DNA from: Synergistaceae bacterium UBA5560
Lineage (GTDB): Bacteria > Synergistota > Synergistia > Synergistales > Aminiphilaceae
Length of the DNA stretch: 15,976 nt
Assembly (NCBI GenBank): GCA_002425685.1
Contig: DIMS01000087.1
Span: forward strand, 20,507-36,482
Direction of reading: 5' to 3'
The notes beneath the pieces are model-generated. The model was not told the DNA's origin. It searched no databases and saw nothing but the letters and a program-made list of their open reading frames with translations. Of the stretch, positions 7,305 to 14,315 are shown one piece after another. Position numbers and translations under genes: made by a program. Every line of letters starts with the position of its first letter. Position 1 is the first letter of the stretch.

Positions 7305-9020
7305 CTAGTAGAACGTGTGGATGCCTTTTTCCGCGGAACGCCGTGCCCATCCGGGAACGGGGGGCACACACTGATCCTCGGGGAGAGCCTTGACCTCGAC
7401 GAAGACAGGGCCCGGCTCTGCGTAGACGGCGCGGAGCGTCGGTCCCAGGTCCTGGGGCGCTGCGATGCGGGCGGTCCGCAGACCGAAGCCCTCGGCGACG
7501 CGGCAATAGTCCGTGGCGTCGAAATCCGTGGAAAAATGCTCCGATGTGCCGAACTCGAAGAAATTGGTCGCACGGATCCAGCCGAAGCTGCGATTGTCGA
7601 AAAGAAAGAATTTCACATTCGCCTTCGTTCTGGCGAGGGTTTCCATCTCCGCCGCACAGAAGCCGAAGCTGCCGTCCCCGGAGAGGGCTGTCACGGGGGA
7701 GCCGGGAGCGGCGAAAGCCGCGCCGATGGCGGCGGAAAGGCCGAACCCGAGAGCGCCGATGGCGAAGTTGCACACGAAGCGACGCCCCGGATGTCCGAGA
7801 CGAAGATATGTGGCGGGGTAGATGGCGCTGATTCCAGGGTCCACCACGACGGGCGCGTCATCGGAGAGGAACGGCGAAAGAGCGCAGACGAAGCGCATGG
7901 GATGCACGGGCGCGCTGTCGCACAGAAGCCCCTCCGTGCAGGATTCCCGGTAGCGCTCTCCCTGGTGGCGCAGCTCCTCGCCGCGGGAGCGCCGGGAAGG
8001 AAGTTGCCGGCGAGTGGCTTCGGCGAGCATGGCTTCCAGCGTGGCCTTCGCATCTCCCAGGAGCAGGACGTCCGAGGCGTAGTTGTTGCCCAACTCCGCC
8101 TCGCTCACATCGAGCTGAATGACCTTCGCCTTGCCTTTCCGCGGCGGCAGCGTCCATCCCGCCGTTCCGGCCGAATCGGTGCTGGAACCCACGAAGAAGA
8201 CGAGATCCGCATCGGCGAGCACGCCGTTGGAGAAGCTTGTGCCTCCCCGGGCGCCGACGACTCCCACGGAGAGGGGGTGTAGTTCCGAAATCGCTCCCTT
8301 GCCGCCGATGCTCGTGCCCACGGCGAGGCCGAACTGCTCCGCTATGGCCGTGACGGCCTCCCATGCGCCGGAGGTCACCGTTCCCTGGCCGCAGACGAGA
8401 AACCCTCTCTCCGCCTTCTCCAGCAGATCCACCGCGGCGTGAACCTGCTCGGCATCGGCGCAGCTCCGCAAACCGGGACAACGGGAGAACTCCCGCTGGG
8501 CGTAGAGATCGTCAGGATCGGCGCTCATCTCGAGCATGTCCATGGGAAGACGAAGGTGCACCGGTCCGGGGCGCCCCGTGGTGGCCACGCGGAAGGCGCG
8601 ACGGATAAAGAACGGGATGTCCTCCGGGCGCGTGATGTCCATGGTCTCCTTGACCGCGCTCCGGAGAAGGTTGGGCTGGTCGAAGCCGGTGAGCATGTTT
8701 CTCTTCTCCATATGGAGGGGGATGTCCGACGTGAAGGCCAGAAGAGGAATGGCCGACTTCTGTGCCTCCAGAAGGCCCGGAGCGAGATGGGTGGCACCGG
8801 GACTGGGGCTCTCGCAGATGCCGGGTTTACCGGAGATTTTCGCGTAGCCGTGGGCCATGAAGGCGCTGCTGCGCTCATCTCTCACCATGACGTGGCGAAT
8901 GTCCGGAAAAGTTTTCCACTCCTCGTAGAGATGAAGTGTGGTTTCGCCGGGAAGGCCGAAGATCGTATCCACCCCGTATTGTTTGAGCATTTCCAGAAGA
9001 ATGCGTCCTGCTTTCATCAT
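7305..9020 (-). CDS. ThDP-dependent enzyme, acetolactate-synthase/2-oxo-acid decarboxylase superfamily
   Basis: Thiamine-diphosphate enzyme of 571 residues with the three-domain order of acetolactate synthase and related decarboxylases. The N-terminal domain has FGLPGETTLHLYEEW and the cofactor-activating Glu49 in VRDERSSAFMAHGYA. The middle domain spans about residues 190-330. The C-terminal ThDP domain has Gly448-Asp449-Gly450-Ser451 with Asn476 26 residues after the Asp-Gly pair, which is the metal-diphosphate motif. It is not a clear orthologue of biosynthetic IlvB: FGYPGG is replaced by FGLPGE and no small subunit adjoins. The start is the first of two adjacent ATGs, with AAGGAGAG about 8-9 bases upstream; the open frame further up is not coding. 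It lies downstream of ddh beyond a 15-bp hairpin. Substrate unknown; a 2-oxo acid derived from an amino acid is the natural guess. Confidence 0.88.
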   Translation of the reverse strand: MMKAGRILLEMLKQYGVDTIFGLPGETTLHLYEEWKTFPDIRHVMVRDERSSAFMAHGYAKISGKPGICESPSPGATHLAPGLLEAQKSAIPLLAFTSDIPLHMEKRNMLTGFDQPNLLRSAVKETMDITRPEDIPFFIRRAFRVATTGRPGPVHLRLPMDMLEMSADPDDLYAQREFSRCPGLRSCADAEQVHAAVDLLEKAERGFLVCGQGTVTSGAWEAVTAIAEQFGLAVGTSIGGKGAISELHPLSVGVVGARGGTSFSNGVLADADLVFFVGSSTDSAGTAGWTLPPRKGKAKVIQLDVSEAELGNNYASDVLLLGDAKATLEAMLAEATRRQLPSRRSRGEELRHQGERYRESCTEGLLCDSAPVHPMRFVCALSPFLSDDAPVVVDPGISAIYPATYLRLGHPGRRFVCNFAIGALGFGLSAAIGAAFAAPGSPVTALSGDGSFGFCAAEMETLARTKANVKFFLFDNRSFGWIRATNFFEFGTSEHFSTDFDATDYCRVAEGFGLRTARIAAPQDLGPTLRAVYAEPGPVFVEVKALPEDQCVPPVPGWARRSAEKGIHTFY

Positions 9021-9082
9021 GAAGGATCTCTCCTTTGCGAGTGGCGTTTTCCGAATCGTCCGCCGAGTTTTCGTCTTCGAAA

Positions 9083-9120
9083 GTACGTGCCGCCTCCCTG
9101 GAACCGGAGGCGGCACGTAC
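9083..9120 (-). terminator. 15-bp GC-rich hairpin between ddh and the ThDP-enzyme gene
   Basis: GTACGTGCCGCCTCC (9083-9097) pairs perfectly with GGAGGCGGCACGTAC (9106-9120) around an 8-nt loop. It starts 7 bases after the ddh stop in the minus-strand transcript and is followed by only TTTCG, so it could be a partial terminator or attenuator, or a stability element that sets different ddh and ThDP-enzyme levels within one operon. Confidence 0.6.
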
Positions 9121-9127
9121 GAAGGCC

Positions 9128-10033
9128 TTAGACGAGCCTTCGGAGGAGCGACTCCCGTTCGCCTTCGAGATAGTCCAGGGGGGGGATTTCCAACATAGTG
9201 TAACACCCCGGGCGCTGTTTTTTTCCTGCCCGTGCTGAGGACACCATCACTTGTGCCGTCGCTGCGGGGTTCATGAGTGTCATGGAGAAGGTAATGCGTT
9301 GATTGTGGGATCTTCCCGAGACACCCTTGCGTTCCATAAGGACGCCGTGTCCGAGATCGATCAGTTGTTTCACGTCCTCGGTGGGATAGACGTAGGTCTC
9401 GTCGTGAACGAAATAGGGGTCTTCCAGAATGGTTTTCCGGACGGCTTCGAAGTCCGCACCGGGTGCCAGTTCCACGTAGACGTGCCGTTTGTGGAGTCCC
9501 GTTCCCTTAGGGAGGGTGAGGGAGAGGGCGTCCCGGACGCCCGGAATGTTCTTGACGGCCACGGTGTGTCCCATGCTCATGCCGGGGCCGAAGTTCGTGT
9601 AGGTGATGCCCTTCGGGGCGATTCCCTCGAGAATGGCCCGGACCACGGAGTCGGTTCCGGGATCCCATCCCGCGCAGATCACCGCGACGGACCCGCCCGC
9701 CTTGCCTGCTGCGTCGAGTTTCTTGCGGAGGTCCATGACGGCCTCGCCGTGGATGTCGAAACTGTCCACGGTGTTGATCCCCTTTGCGAGGTAGTGGGGC
9801 GCCACCTCGGGGATGGCGCGGCTGGCGATGGCCAGGATTGCCGCGTCCACCTCGCCGAGTTCGTTCACATCGCAGACCACGGGAAGTTTCGTTTCGCTCT
9901 GAAGAGCTGCCGCTTTCTTGGGATCTCTGAGAACGATTCCCGCCGCTTCCATGTCCGAAGCGGCCTCCACGGCGGCAAGGGCCTCCCGGGCCACATTGCC
10001 GAATCCAACGATCGCCACGCGCATCTTTTCCAT
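9128..10033 (-). CDS. ddh: meso-Diaminopimelate D-dehydrogenase
   Basis: NADP-type dehydrogenase, 301 residues, close to the family's roughly 300-325. It reversibly deaminates the D-centre of meso-DAP to L-2-amino-6-oxopimelate (in equilibrium with tetrahydrodipicolinate), either as a one-step lysine/DAP route or in catabolism. A Rossmann motif is at the N-terminus (VAIVGFGNVARE). Family motifs follow in order: NTVDSFDIHGE (about 87-97), VICAGWDPGTDSV (118-130), FGPGMSMGHTVAVKNIPGV (148-166) and MNPAATAQVMVSSARAG (254-270), ending with a TMLEIPPLDYL tail. The start is uncertain among ATGs at 10084, 10033 and 10024; AGGCGG lies about 10 bases before the chosen one. 2,4-Diaminopentanoate dehydrogenase is a related alternative, but the SFDIH and AGWDPG motifs favour DAP. 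It is divergent from dppBCDF with its own promoter, so uptake and DAP use are likely co-regulated. Confidence 0.9.
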   Translation of the reverse strand: MEKMRVAIVGFGNVAREALAAVEAASDMEAAGIVLRDPKKAAALQSETKLPVVCDVNELGEVDAAILAIASRAIPEVAPHYLAKGINTVDSFDIHGEAVMDLRKKLDAAGKAGGSVAVICAGWDPGTDSVVRAILEGIAPKGITYTNFGPGMSMGHTVAVKNIPGVRDALSLTLPKGTGLHKRHVYVELAPGADFEAVRKTILEDPYFVHDETYVYPTEDVKQLIDLGHGVLMERKGVSGRSHNQRITFSMTLMNPAATAQVMVSSARAGKKQRPGCYTMLEIPPLDYLEGERESLLRRLV

Positions 10034-10084
10034 TTCTTCCGCCGCCTTTCTCGTTCGGATCCTGCGGATGAGGAACAACATCAC

Positions 10085-10100
10085 TGCTCACTGATGAGCA
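10085..10100. promoter_or_regulatory. Palindromic putative operator downstream of the ddh promoter
   Basis: TGCTCA-CTGA-TGAGCA is a perfect 6-bp inverted repeat. It lies 11 bases after the ddh -10 hexamer, covering about +5 to +20 of the expected ddh transcript. On the minus strand it contains CTCATCA, shared with the palindrome at 10229-10245 on the other side of the divergent region. Confidence 0.55.
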
Positions 10101-10111
10101 ATCACGGGAAA

Positions 10112-10141
10112 ACTATAGAACATTCCCCGGAACGTTGTCAA
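10112..10141 (-). promoter_or_regulatory. Sigma70-type promoter for ddh
   Basis: On the minus strand a perfect -35 TTGACA (10136-10141) is followed by an 18-bp spacer and -10 TATAGT (10112-10117). Transcription would start near 10105, giving a leader of about 72 nt before the ddh ATG. Confidence 0.72.
10119..10136. promoter_or_regulatory. Palindromic putative operator within the ddh promoter spacer
   Basis: AACATTCC-CC-GGAACGTT is an inverted repeat with 7 of 8 pairs matched, filling the spacer between the ddh -35 and -10. Its GGAAYRYT half-site recurs at 10150-10157 (GGAACACT, plus strand) and 10194-10201 (GGAACACT, minus strand), the latter inside the dpp promoter spacer. Confidence 0.5.
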
Positions 10142-10149
10142 TGCCCCTT

Positions 10150-10201
10150 GGAACACTACTTGCAAGAGCTCGAATTGCGGAAAGGTTGACACAAGTGTTC
10201 C
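10150..10201. promoter_or_regulatory. Widely spaced inverted GGAACACT half-sites upstream of and in the dpp promoter
   Basis: GGAACACT (10150-10157) and its exact inverse AGTGTTCC (10194-10201) are 44 bp apart, close to four helical turns. The second overlaps the spacer of the dpp promoter; the first lies upstream of its -35. They fit binding by a dimeric regulator or looping, together with the palindrome at 10119-10136. Confidence 0.42.
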
Positions 10202-10214
10202 GCGGACCTAGAAT
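10186..10214 (+). promoter_or_regulatory. Sigma70-type promoter for the dppBCDF-LD-carboxypeptidase operon
   Basis: Perfect -35 TTGACA (10186-10191), 17-bp spacer, and -10 TAGAAT (10209-10214, 5 of 6 consensus). The expected start is near 10221, which leaves a leader of about 208 nt before the dppB GTG. Confidence 0.75.
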
Positions 10215-10228
10215 GCGGACATGCACAA

Positions 10229-10245
10229 ACTCATCAATGATGAGT
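10229..10245. promoter_or_regulatory. 17-bp perfect palindrome downstream of the dpp promoter (putative operator)
   Basis: ACTCATCA-A-TGATGAGT has two perfect 8-bp arms around one base. It covers about +9 to +25 of the dpp transcript, a classic repressor roadblock position and the mirror of the palindrome at 10085-10100. Confidence 0.6.
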
Positions 10246-10428
10246 GTTTTCCTGAAGGAGTCAGCCCAATGCGACGTGCGGAACGATCTTTCGGAAAAAC
10301 GCTTGTTGGTCGGAATGCGCAGACAGGAGGTGGGAAACCCGAATCGGACGGAATTTCTCCATGCGTTCTCCCCAAGGATTGCTCCCGCTCCAAAGAAACG
10401 AGGTGTTTTTCAAGGGAGGTGGTCTTGT
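10246..10428 (+). other. Untranslated leader of the dpp operon
   Basis: About 183 bases between the operator palindrome and dppB, with no recognisable riboswitch, tRNA-like element or terminator. An ATG at 10269 with a GAAGGAG site opens a frame that runs on through dppB in the wrong phase; it shows no family resemblance. The dppB frame itself is also open through this leader but has no permease-like sequence. Confidence 0.4.
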
Positions 10429-11349
10429 GTGAAGAGATTCATACTCAAACGGTTGCTCATCGCCGTGCCCGTCCTCATCGGCATTACCTTCGTCATCTTC
10501 ATCCTGCTCAACGTGGTTCCGGGAGACCCTGTGGCGCTCATGATGGGAGAGCGCATGAGTCCCGAGATCATCGAACGCGTGAGGCACCAGATGCATCTCG
10601 ACGACCCTTGGCCGGTGCGGTACGTGCGCTTCCTCGCGGGAGCGGTTCAGGGCGATCTCGGGGAATCCTACAAACTGCAGCGTCCCGTGGCGGATCTCAT
10701 CGTCGGAGCTTTCCCCGTGACGCTCAAGCTGGCTCTGGCGGCGGCCCTCGTGGCCTGGCTCATCGGAATTCCGGCGGGAATTCTCTCGGCGGTGAAACAA
10801 TACTCCCTCACGGACAACTTCTTCATGGGACTCGCCCTCACTGGAGTATCCATGCCCGTCTTCTGGACAGCCCTTCTCTTTCAGTACGTCTTCGCCCTCA
10901 AACTCGGATGGCTTCCCGTCGCCGGCTTCTACAGCGCGAAACACCTCATCATGCCCGCCCTGGTGCTCGGCTGGAGTTCCTCGGGACTCATCGCCCGCCT
11001 CACCAGATCCAGTCTTCTGGACGTGATGCGCCACGACTACATCCGGACGGCCCGGGCGAAGGGGCTTCGGAATGTCCCGGTCATTCTCCGCCACGCCCTG
11101 AAGAACGCCCTGCTTCCCGTGGTGACCGTCATGGCCCTGCAGATCGCCTTCCTGCTCTCCGGCTCGGTGATCACCGAGAGCATCTTCAACATTCCCGGGG
11201 TGGGGCGCATCGCAGTGGGTGCCATCCAGAATCGGGACATGCCCCTGCTTCAGGGAGCGGTGCTCTTCACGACCGTGTTGGTCATTCTGGGGAACCTCGC
11301 CGCGGATGTTCTCTACGGCTGGCTCGACCCGCGGATCCGGTACGAGTAG
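10429..11349 (+). CDS. dppB: Dipeptide/oligopeptide ABC transporter permease, DppB type
   Basis: First inner-membrane permease of a peptide/nickel-class ABC importer, 306 residues with about six transmembrane helices. The N-terminus VKRFILKRLLIAVPVLIGIT is typical of DppB, followed by NVVPGDPVALMMGERMSPE and GDLGESY. The cytoplasmic EAA loop (YIRTARAKGLRNVPVIL, about 204-220), which contacts the ATPases, and the IFNIPGVGRIAVGAI segment are both present. The GTG start was chosen because it gives the family N-terminus and has GGGAGG 7 bases upstream. It heads an operon with dppC, dppD, dppF and an LD-carboxypeptidase. Dipeptides, murein peptides and other oligopeptides all remain possible substrates. 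Confidence 0.94.
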   Translation: MKRFILKRLLIAVPVLIGITFVIFILLNVVPGDPVALMMGERMSPEIIERVRHQMHLDDPWPVRYVRFLAGAVQGDLGESYKLQRPVADLIVGAFPVTLKLALAAALVAWLIGIPAGILSAVKQYSLTDNFFMGLALTGVSMPVFWTALLFQYVFALKLGWLPVAGFYSAKHLIMPALVLGWSSSGLIARLTRSSLLDVMRHDYIRTARAKGLRNVPVILRHALKNALLPVVTVMALQIAFLLSGSVITESIFNIPGVGRIAVGAIQNRDMPLLQGAVLFTTVLVILGNLAADVLYGWLDPRIRYE

Positions 11350-11358
11350 GTGGAGCCC

Positions 11359-12297
11359 ATGCACGATGACGAACGTGTTTCCGACAACAAAATGAAGACC
11401 CCGGACAGCGGTCAGGGGATCGCTCCGGAAAAAATCGAGGTGAAGAAGGACGACGTGGAGACTCTCTTCGGAGATGTCTTTCGGGCGTTCCAGAAGAATC
11501 GTTCCGCCCTGGTCGGGCTCTGTGTGGTTCTCTTCATCACGGTCCTCGCCCTTTCCGCACCCTACGTGCTTTCTCACGACCCCTACACGATGAATCTGGA
11601 CAACCGGAACCAGCCGCCGTCGGAGGCACACTGGTTCGGAACGGATACCTATGGTCGGGATCTCATGGCCCGGGTGATCTTCGGTGCCCGCATTTCGCTG
11701 GTCATCGGTCTCATTCCGGCTTTTCTCGCCACCTGCATCGGTTCCATCCTGGGCGTTGCGAGCGGATTCTACGGAGGAAAGACGGATTTCTGGATCATGC
11801 GCCTCGCCGACGTGGTCCTCGCCTTTCCTTCCCTGCTGTTGGCGATGGTTATCATGTACACTCTCGGAGCCAATCTCTTCAACATTTTCATCGCCCTTTC
11901 CATCGTCGGATGGGCCAGTACCTCCCGAATCGTCCGATCCCAGACCCTTGCCCTGAAAGAGAAAGAATTCGTGGAGGCCGCCCGAGCCCTCGGAGTGAAG
12001 AAACGGACCATCATCTTCCGGCACATTCTTCCCAATTGTCTTCCCAACATCATGGTGGTCTTCACCATGTCCATTCCCTCGGCCATCATGCAGGAGGCGG
12101 GGCTTTCCTTCCTCGGCGTGGGGGCGCAGCCACCGACGCCGAGCTGGGGGTTGCTCGTGTCCCAGGGAAAGGAATTCATCTTCTCCGCGCCGTGGGTTGC
12201 CATCATTCCCGGAGTGGCCATCCTGATTCTCGTGCTGGCCTTCAACTTCATGGGAGACGGACTGCGGGACGCCATCGATCCCTACATGAAGGACTGA
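11359..12297 (+). CDS. dppC: Dipeptide/oligopeptide ABC transporter permease, DppC type
   Basis: Second permease subunit, 312 residues. A cytoplasmic N-terminal tail of about 45 charged residues precedes the first helix (LVGLCVVLFITVLALSAPYVL). Then come HWFGTDTYGRDLMARVIFGARISL, a hallmark of the OppC/DppC family, five further hydrophobic segments, and the EAA loop EFVEAARALGVKKRTIIFRH. The GDGLRDAIDPYMKD end is typical. The start is the ATG 9 bases after dppB, with AGGTGG just before it; a GTG directly after the dppB stop is an alternative. It pairs with DppB to form the translocation channel. Confidence 0.94.
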   Translation: MHDDERVSDNKMKTPDSGQGIAPEKIEVKKDDVETLFGDVFRAFQKNRSALVGLCVVLFITVLALSAPYVLSHDPYTMNLDNRNQPPSEAHWFGTDTYGRDLMARVIFGARISLVIGLIPAFLATCIGSILGVASGFYGGKTDFWIMRLADVVLAFPSLLLAMVIMYTLGANLFNIFIALSIVGWASTSRIVRSQTLALKEKEFVEAARALGVKKRTIIFRHILPNCLPNIMVVFTMSIPSAIMQEAGLSFLGVGAQPPTPSWGLLVSQGKEFIFSAPWVAIIPGVAILILVLAFNFMGDGLRDAIDPYMKD

Positions 12298-12308
12298 CGG
12301 AGGCGATC

Positions 12309-13301
12309 ATGAGCGCACAGGAAACCATTCTCGACGTGAAGAATCTGCGGACGCTCTTCCTCACCAGGAAGGGCATCGTCCCCGCCGTGGACGGCATCTC
12401 CTTTTCCGTGCGGAAGGGGAAAGTGACGGGACTTGTGGGAGAATCGGGGTGCGGCAAGAGCGTCACCTCCCTTTCCATCATGGGACTCATTCCTCAGCCT
12501 CCGGGCAAGATCGCGGGAGGCGAAATTCTCTTCGAGGGGCGTGACCTGTCGAAGCTTTCCTACAAGGAGATGTGCCGGGTTCGGGGAAAAGATATCTCCA
12601 TGATCTTCCAGGAGCCCATGACCTCCCTGAATCCCGTCAAGACCGTGGGGTACCAGGTGGGGGAGGTGCTCCGGATTCACCAGCGGGATGTGGCCGACGC
12701 GGAGGTGCGGCGCCGGGTGGTGGAAATGCTCGACCTCGTAGGGATTCCCGAGCCGGAATCCCGGGTACGGGCTTTTCCGCATCAGCTCTCCGGGGGGTTG
12801 CGTCAGCGGGTCATGATCGCCATGGCCCTCATCTGCGATCCCAAGCTGCTCGTCGCCGACGAACCCACGACGGCCCTGGACGTGACGATCCAGGCCCAGG
12901 TACTCAAACTCATGATGGACCTGCAGCGTCGCATCGGAACCTCCATCATCCTCATCACCCACGATCTCGGTGTGGTGGCGGAGACCTGTGACGACGTGAA
13001 TGTCATGTACGCGGGAAGCATCGTCGAACAGGGGGATGTGTTCAACATTTTCCGAAATCCTTCTCATCCCTACACGCGGGGACTGCTCCGTTCCATTCCC
13101 GACACGGGAGGGACGGGGAGAAAGGAACGGCTGTTCAGTATCGACGGCATGGTCCCCTCTCTGACGGATCTGCCTCCGGGATGCCGCTTCGCTCCGCGCT
13201 GTACCCAGGCCAGGGAGAGCTGTTTCAAGGAGATGCCCGAGCTTGTCCCCGTGGGTGAGGGGCACTTCGTGCGCTGCAATCGCGCGAGGGAGGCCTGCTG
13301 A
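12309..13301 (+). CDS. dppD: Peptide ABC transporter ATP-binding protein, DppD type
   Basis: First ATPase of the importer, 330 residues. Walker A is GESGCGKS (about 44-51), the Q-loop Gln101 is in FQEPMTSLNP, the signature is LSGGLRQR (160-167), Walker B is LLVADEPTTALD (180-191) and the H-loop His is His218. The C-terminal oligopeptide/HPY region ends with Cys292, Cys298, Cys305 and Cys323, the set that carries an iron-sulphur cluster in some DppD/OppD proteins. GGAGG lies 5 bases before the ATG. Its TGA overlaps the dppF ATG by one base (TGATG), a sign of coupled translation of the two ATPases. Confidence 0.95.
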   Translation: MSAQETILDVKNLRTLFLTRKGIVPAVDGISFSVRKGKVTGLVGESGCGKSVTSLSIMGLIPQPPGKIAGGEILFEGRDLSKLSYKEMCRVRGKDISMIFQEPMTSLNPVKTVGYQVGEVLRIHQRDVADAEVRRRVVEMLDLVGIPEPESRVRAFPHQLSGGLRQRVMIAMALICDPKLLVADEPTTALDVTIQAQVLKLMMDLQRRIGTSIILITHDLGVVAETCDDVNVMYAGSIVEQGDVFNIFRNPSHPYTRGLLRSIPDTGGTGRKERLFSIDGMVPSLTDLPPGCRFAPRCTQARESCFKEMPELVPVGEGHFVRCNRAREAC

Positions 13302-14275
13302 TGAACAACATCCTCGTTCAGACAAAGGGACTCAAGGTGACCTTTTCCGCCGAGGCGGGCATGTTCGGCGGAGAAGCCAGGGTCGTGAAGGCGGTGGATG
13401 ACGTCTCCATCGACATCGCCGAGCGGGAGACCTACGCCCTCGTGGGCGAGTCGGGGTGCGGCAAGACGACCCTCGGGCGGGCGATTCTCCGCCTGGTCCC
13501 GACCACGGGGGGGCAGGTGTTCTTCCGCGGCGAGGATCTATCCTCGCTTTCGCCGGAGGCCATGCGTTCTCTGCGACGCAAGATGCAGATCATCTTTCAG
13601 GATCCCTACGCATCGCTCAATCCGCGCATGCGGGTCCGGGAGATCCTCGCAGAACCCTTCCGAACCCACGAGCCCAAAATGTCCGCGAAGGACGTGGACG
13701 AACGGATCGCCGCGCTCCTCTCCGTGGTGGGCATGCGGAGCGATACCATGCGAAAATATCCCCATCAGTTCAGCGGAGGGCAACGACAACGCATCGGCAT
13801 TGCCCGGGCTCTGGCGCTGAACCCTGAATTCATCGTTTGCGACGAGGCTGTTTCCGCCCTGGACGTGTCCATTCAGGCCCAGGTGTTGAACCTTCTCTCG
13901 GATCTGCAGAAAGAGTTCCGTCTCACCTATCTTTTCATCACCCACAATCTTTCCGTGGTGCGCCACATTGCCGACAAGGTGTGCGTCATGTTCCTCGGCA
14001 AGGCCATGGAAATCGGCGACACGGAAGACCTCTTCGCCCGGCCTTTCCACCCCTACACGAAGTTTCTCATCGCCGCCGCTCCCGTTCCGGACCCCACGCA
14101 GCGGGATCGCGAGCGGCTTCTTCTGAAAGGGGACATTCCGAGCCCGATCAATCTGCCTCCGGGGTGCCGTTTTTCCACGCGCTGCCCCTACGCACAGGAG
14201 CGATGTCGTATGGAGGAGCCGGAGGCGGTGGCACTTGAAGGAAGGGCCGTCTCCTGTCATTATCCACTCGTCTGA
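13301..14275 (+). CDS. dppF: Peptide ABC transporter ATP-binding protein, DppF type
   Basis: Second ATPase, 324 residues, pairing with DppD to power peptide import. Walker A is GESGCGKTT (49-57), the Q-loop Gln100 is in IIFQDPYASLNPRM, the signature is FSGGQRQR (157-164), Walker B is FIVCDEAVSALD (with Ala-Val in place of the commoner Pro-Thr) and the H-loop is His215. The C-terminal HPYTKFL and the cysteines 289, 295, 302 and 319 match the peptide-transporter subclass. It is joined to dppD by a one-base overlap and followed by the LD-carboxypeptidase gene after about 40 bp. Confidence 0.95.
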   Translation: MNNILVQTKGLKVTFSAEAGMFGGEARVVKAVDDVSIDIAERETYALVGESGCGKTTLGRAILRLVPTTGGQVFFRGEDLSSLSPEAMRSLRRKMQIIFQDPYASLNPRMRVREILAEPFRTHEPKMSAKDVDERIAALLSVVGMRSDTMRKYPHQFSGGQRQRIGIARALALNPEFIVCDEAVSALDVSIQAQVLNLLSDLQKEFRLTYLFITHNLSVVRHIADKVCVMFLGKAMEIGDTEDLFARPFHPYTKFLIAAAPVPDPTQRDRERLLLKGDIPSPINLPPGCRFSTRCPYAQERCRMEEPEAVALEGRAVSCHYPLV

Positions 14276-14281
14276 GCCGCA

Positions 14282-14298
14282 TCTTCCGCGACGGAAGA
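14282..14298 (+). other. Small hairpin between dppF and the LD-carboxypeptidase gene
   Basis: TCTTCCG-CGA-CGGAAGA, a perfect 7-bp stem with a 3-nt loop, just upstream of the next gene's ribosome site (AAGGAAGGG). No T-run follows, so it is more likely an mRNA stability or processing element than a terminator. Confidence 0.4.
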
Positions 14299-14315
14299 AC
14301 AAGGAAGGGATGACC

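Noticed and set aside
7317..8282. 321-codon plus-strand open frame
   Set aside because: Antisense shadow of the ThDP-enzyme gene.
9021..9206. 62-codon N-terminal extension of the ThDP enzyme
   Set aside because: It crosses the 15-bp hairpin and the ddh end, and the family N-terminus begins at the ATG preceded by AAGGAGAG.
10221..11369. 382-codon plus-strand frame, including an ATG at 10269 with a good GAAGGAG site
   Set aside because: Most of it is dppB read in the wrong phase; the translated sequence is Arg/His/Pro-rich with no membrane helices or known domain.
10261..12024. 587-codon minus-strand open frame
   Set aside because: Antisense to dppB and dppC, which are unmistakable; His/Glu/Arg-rich shadow composition.
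12282..13325. 347-codon minus-strand open frame
   Set aside because: Exact antisense of dppD; no independent support.
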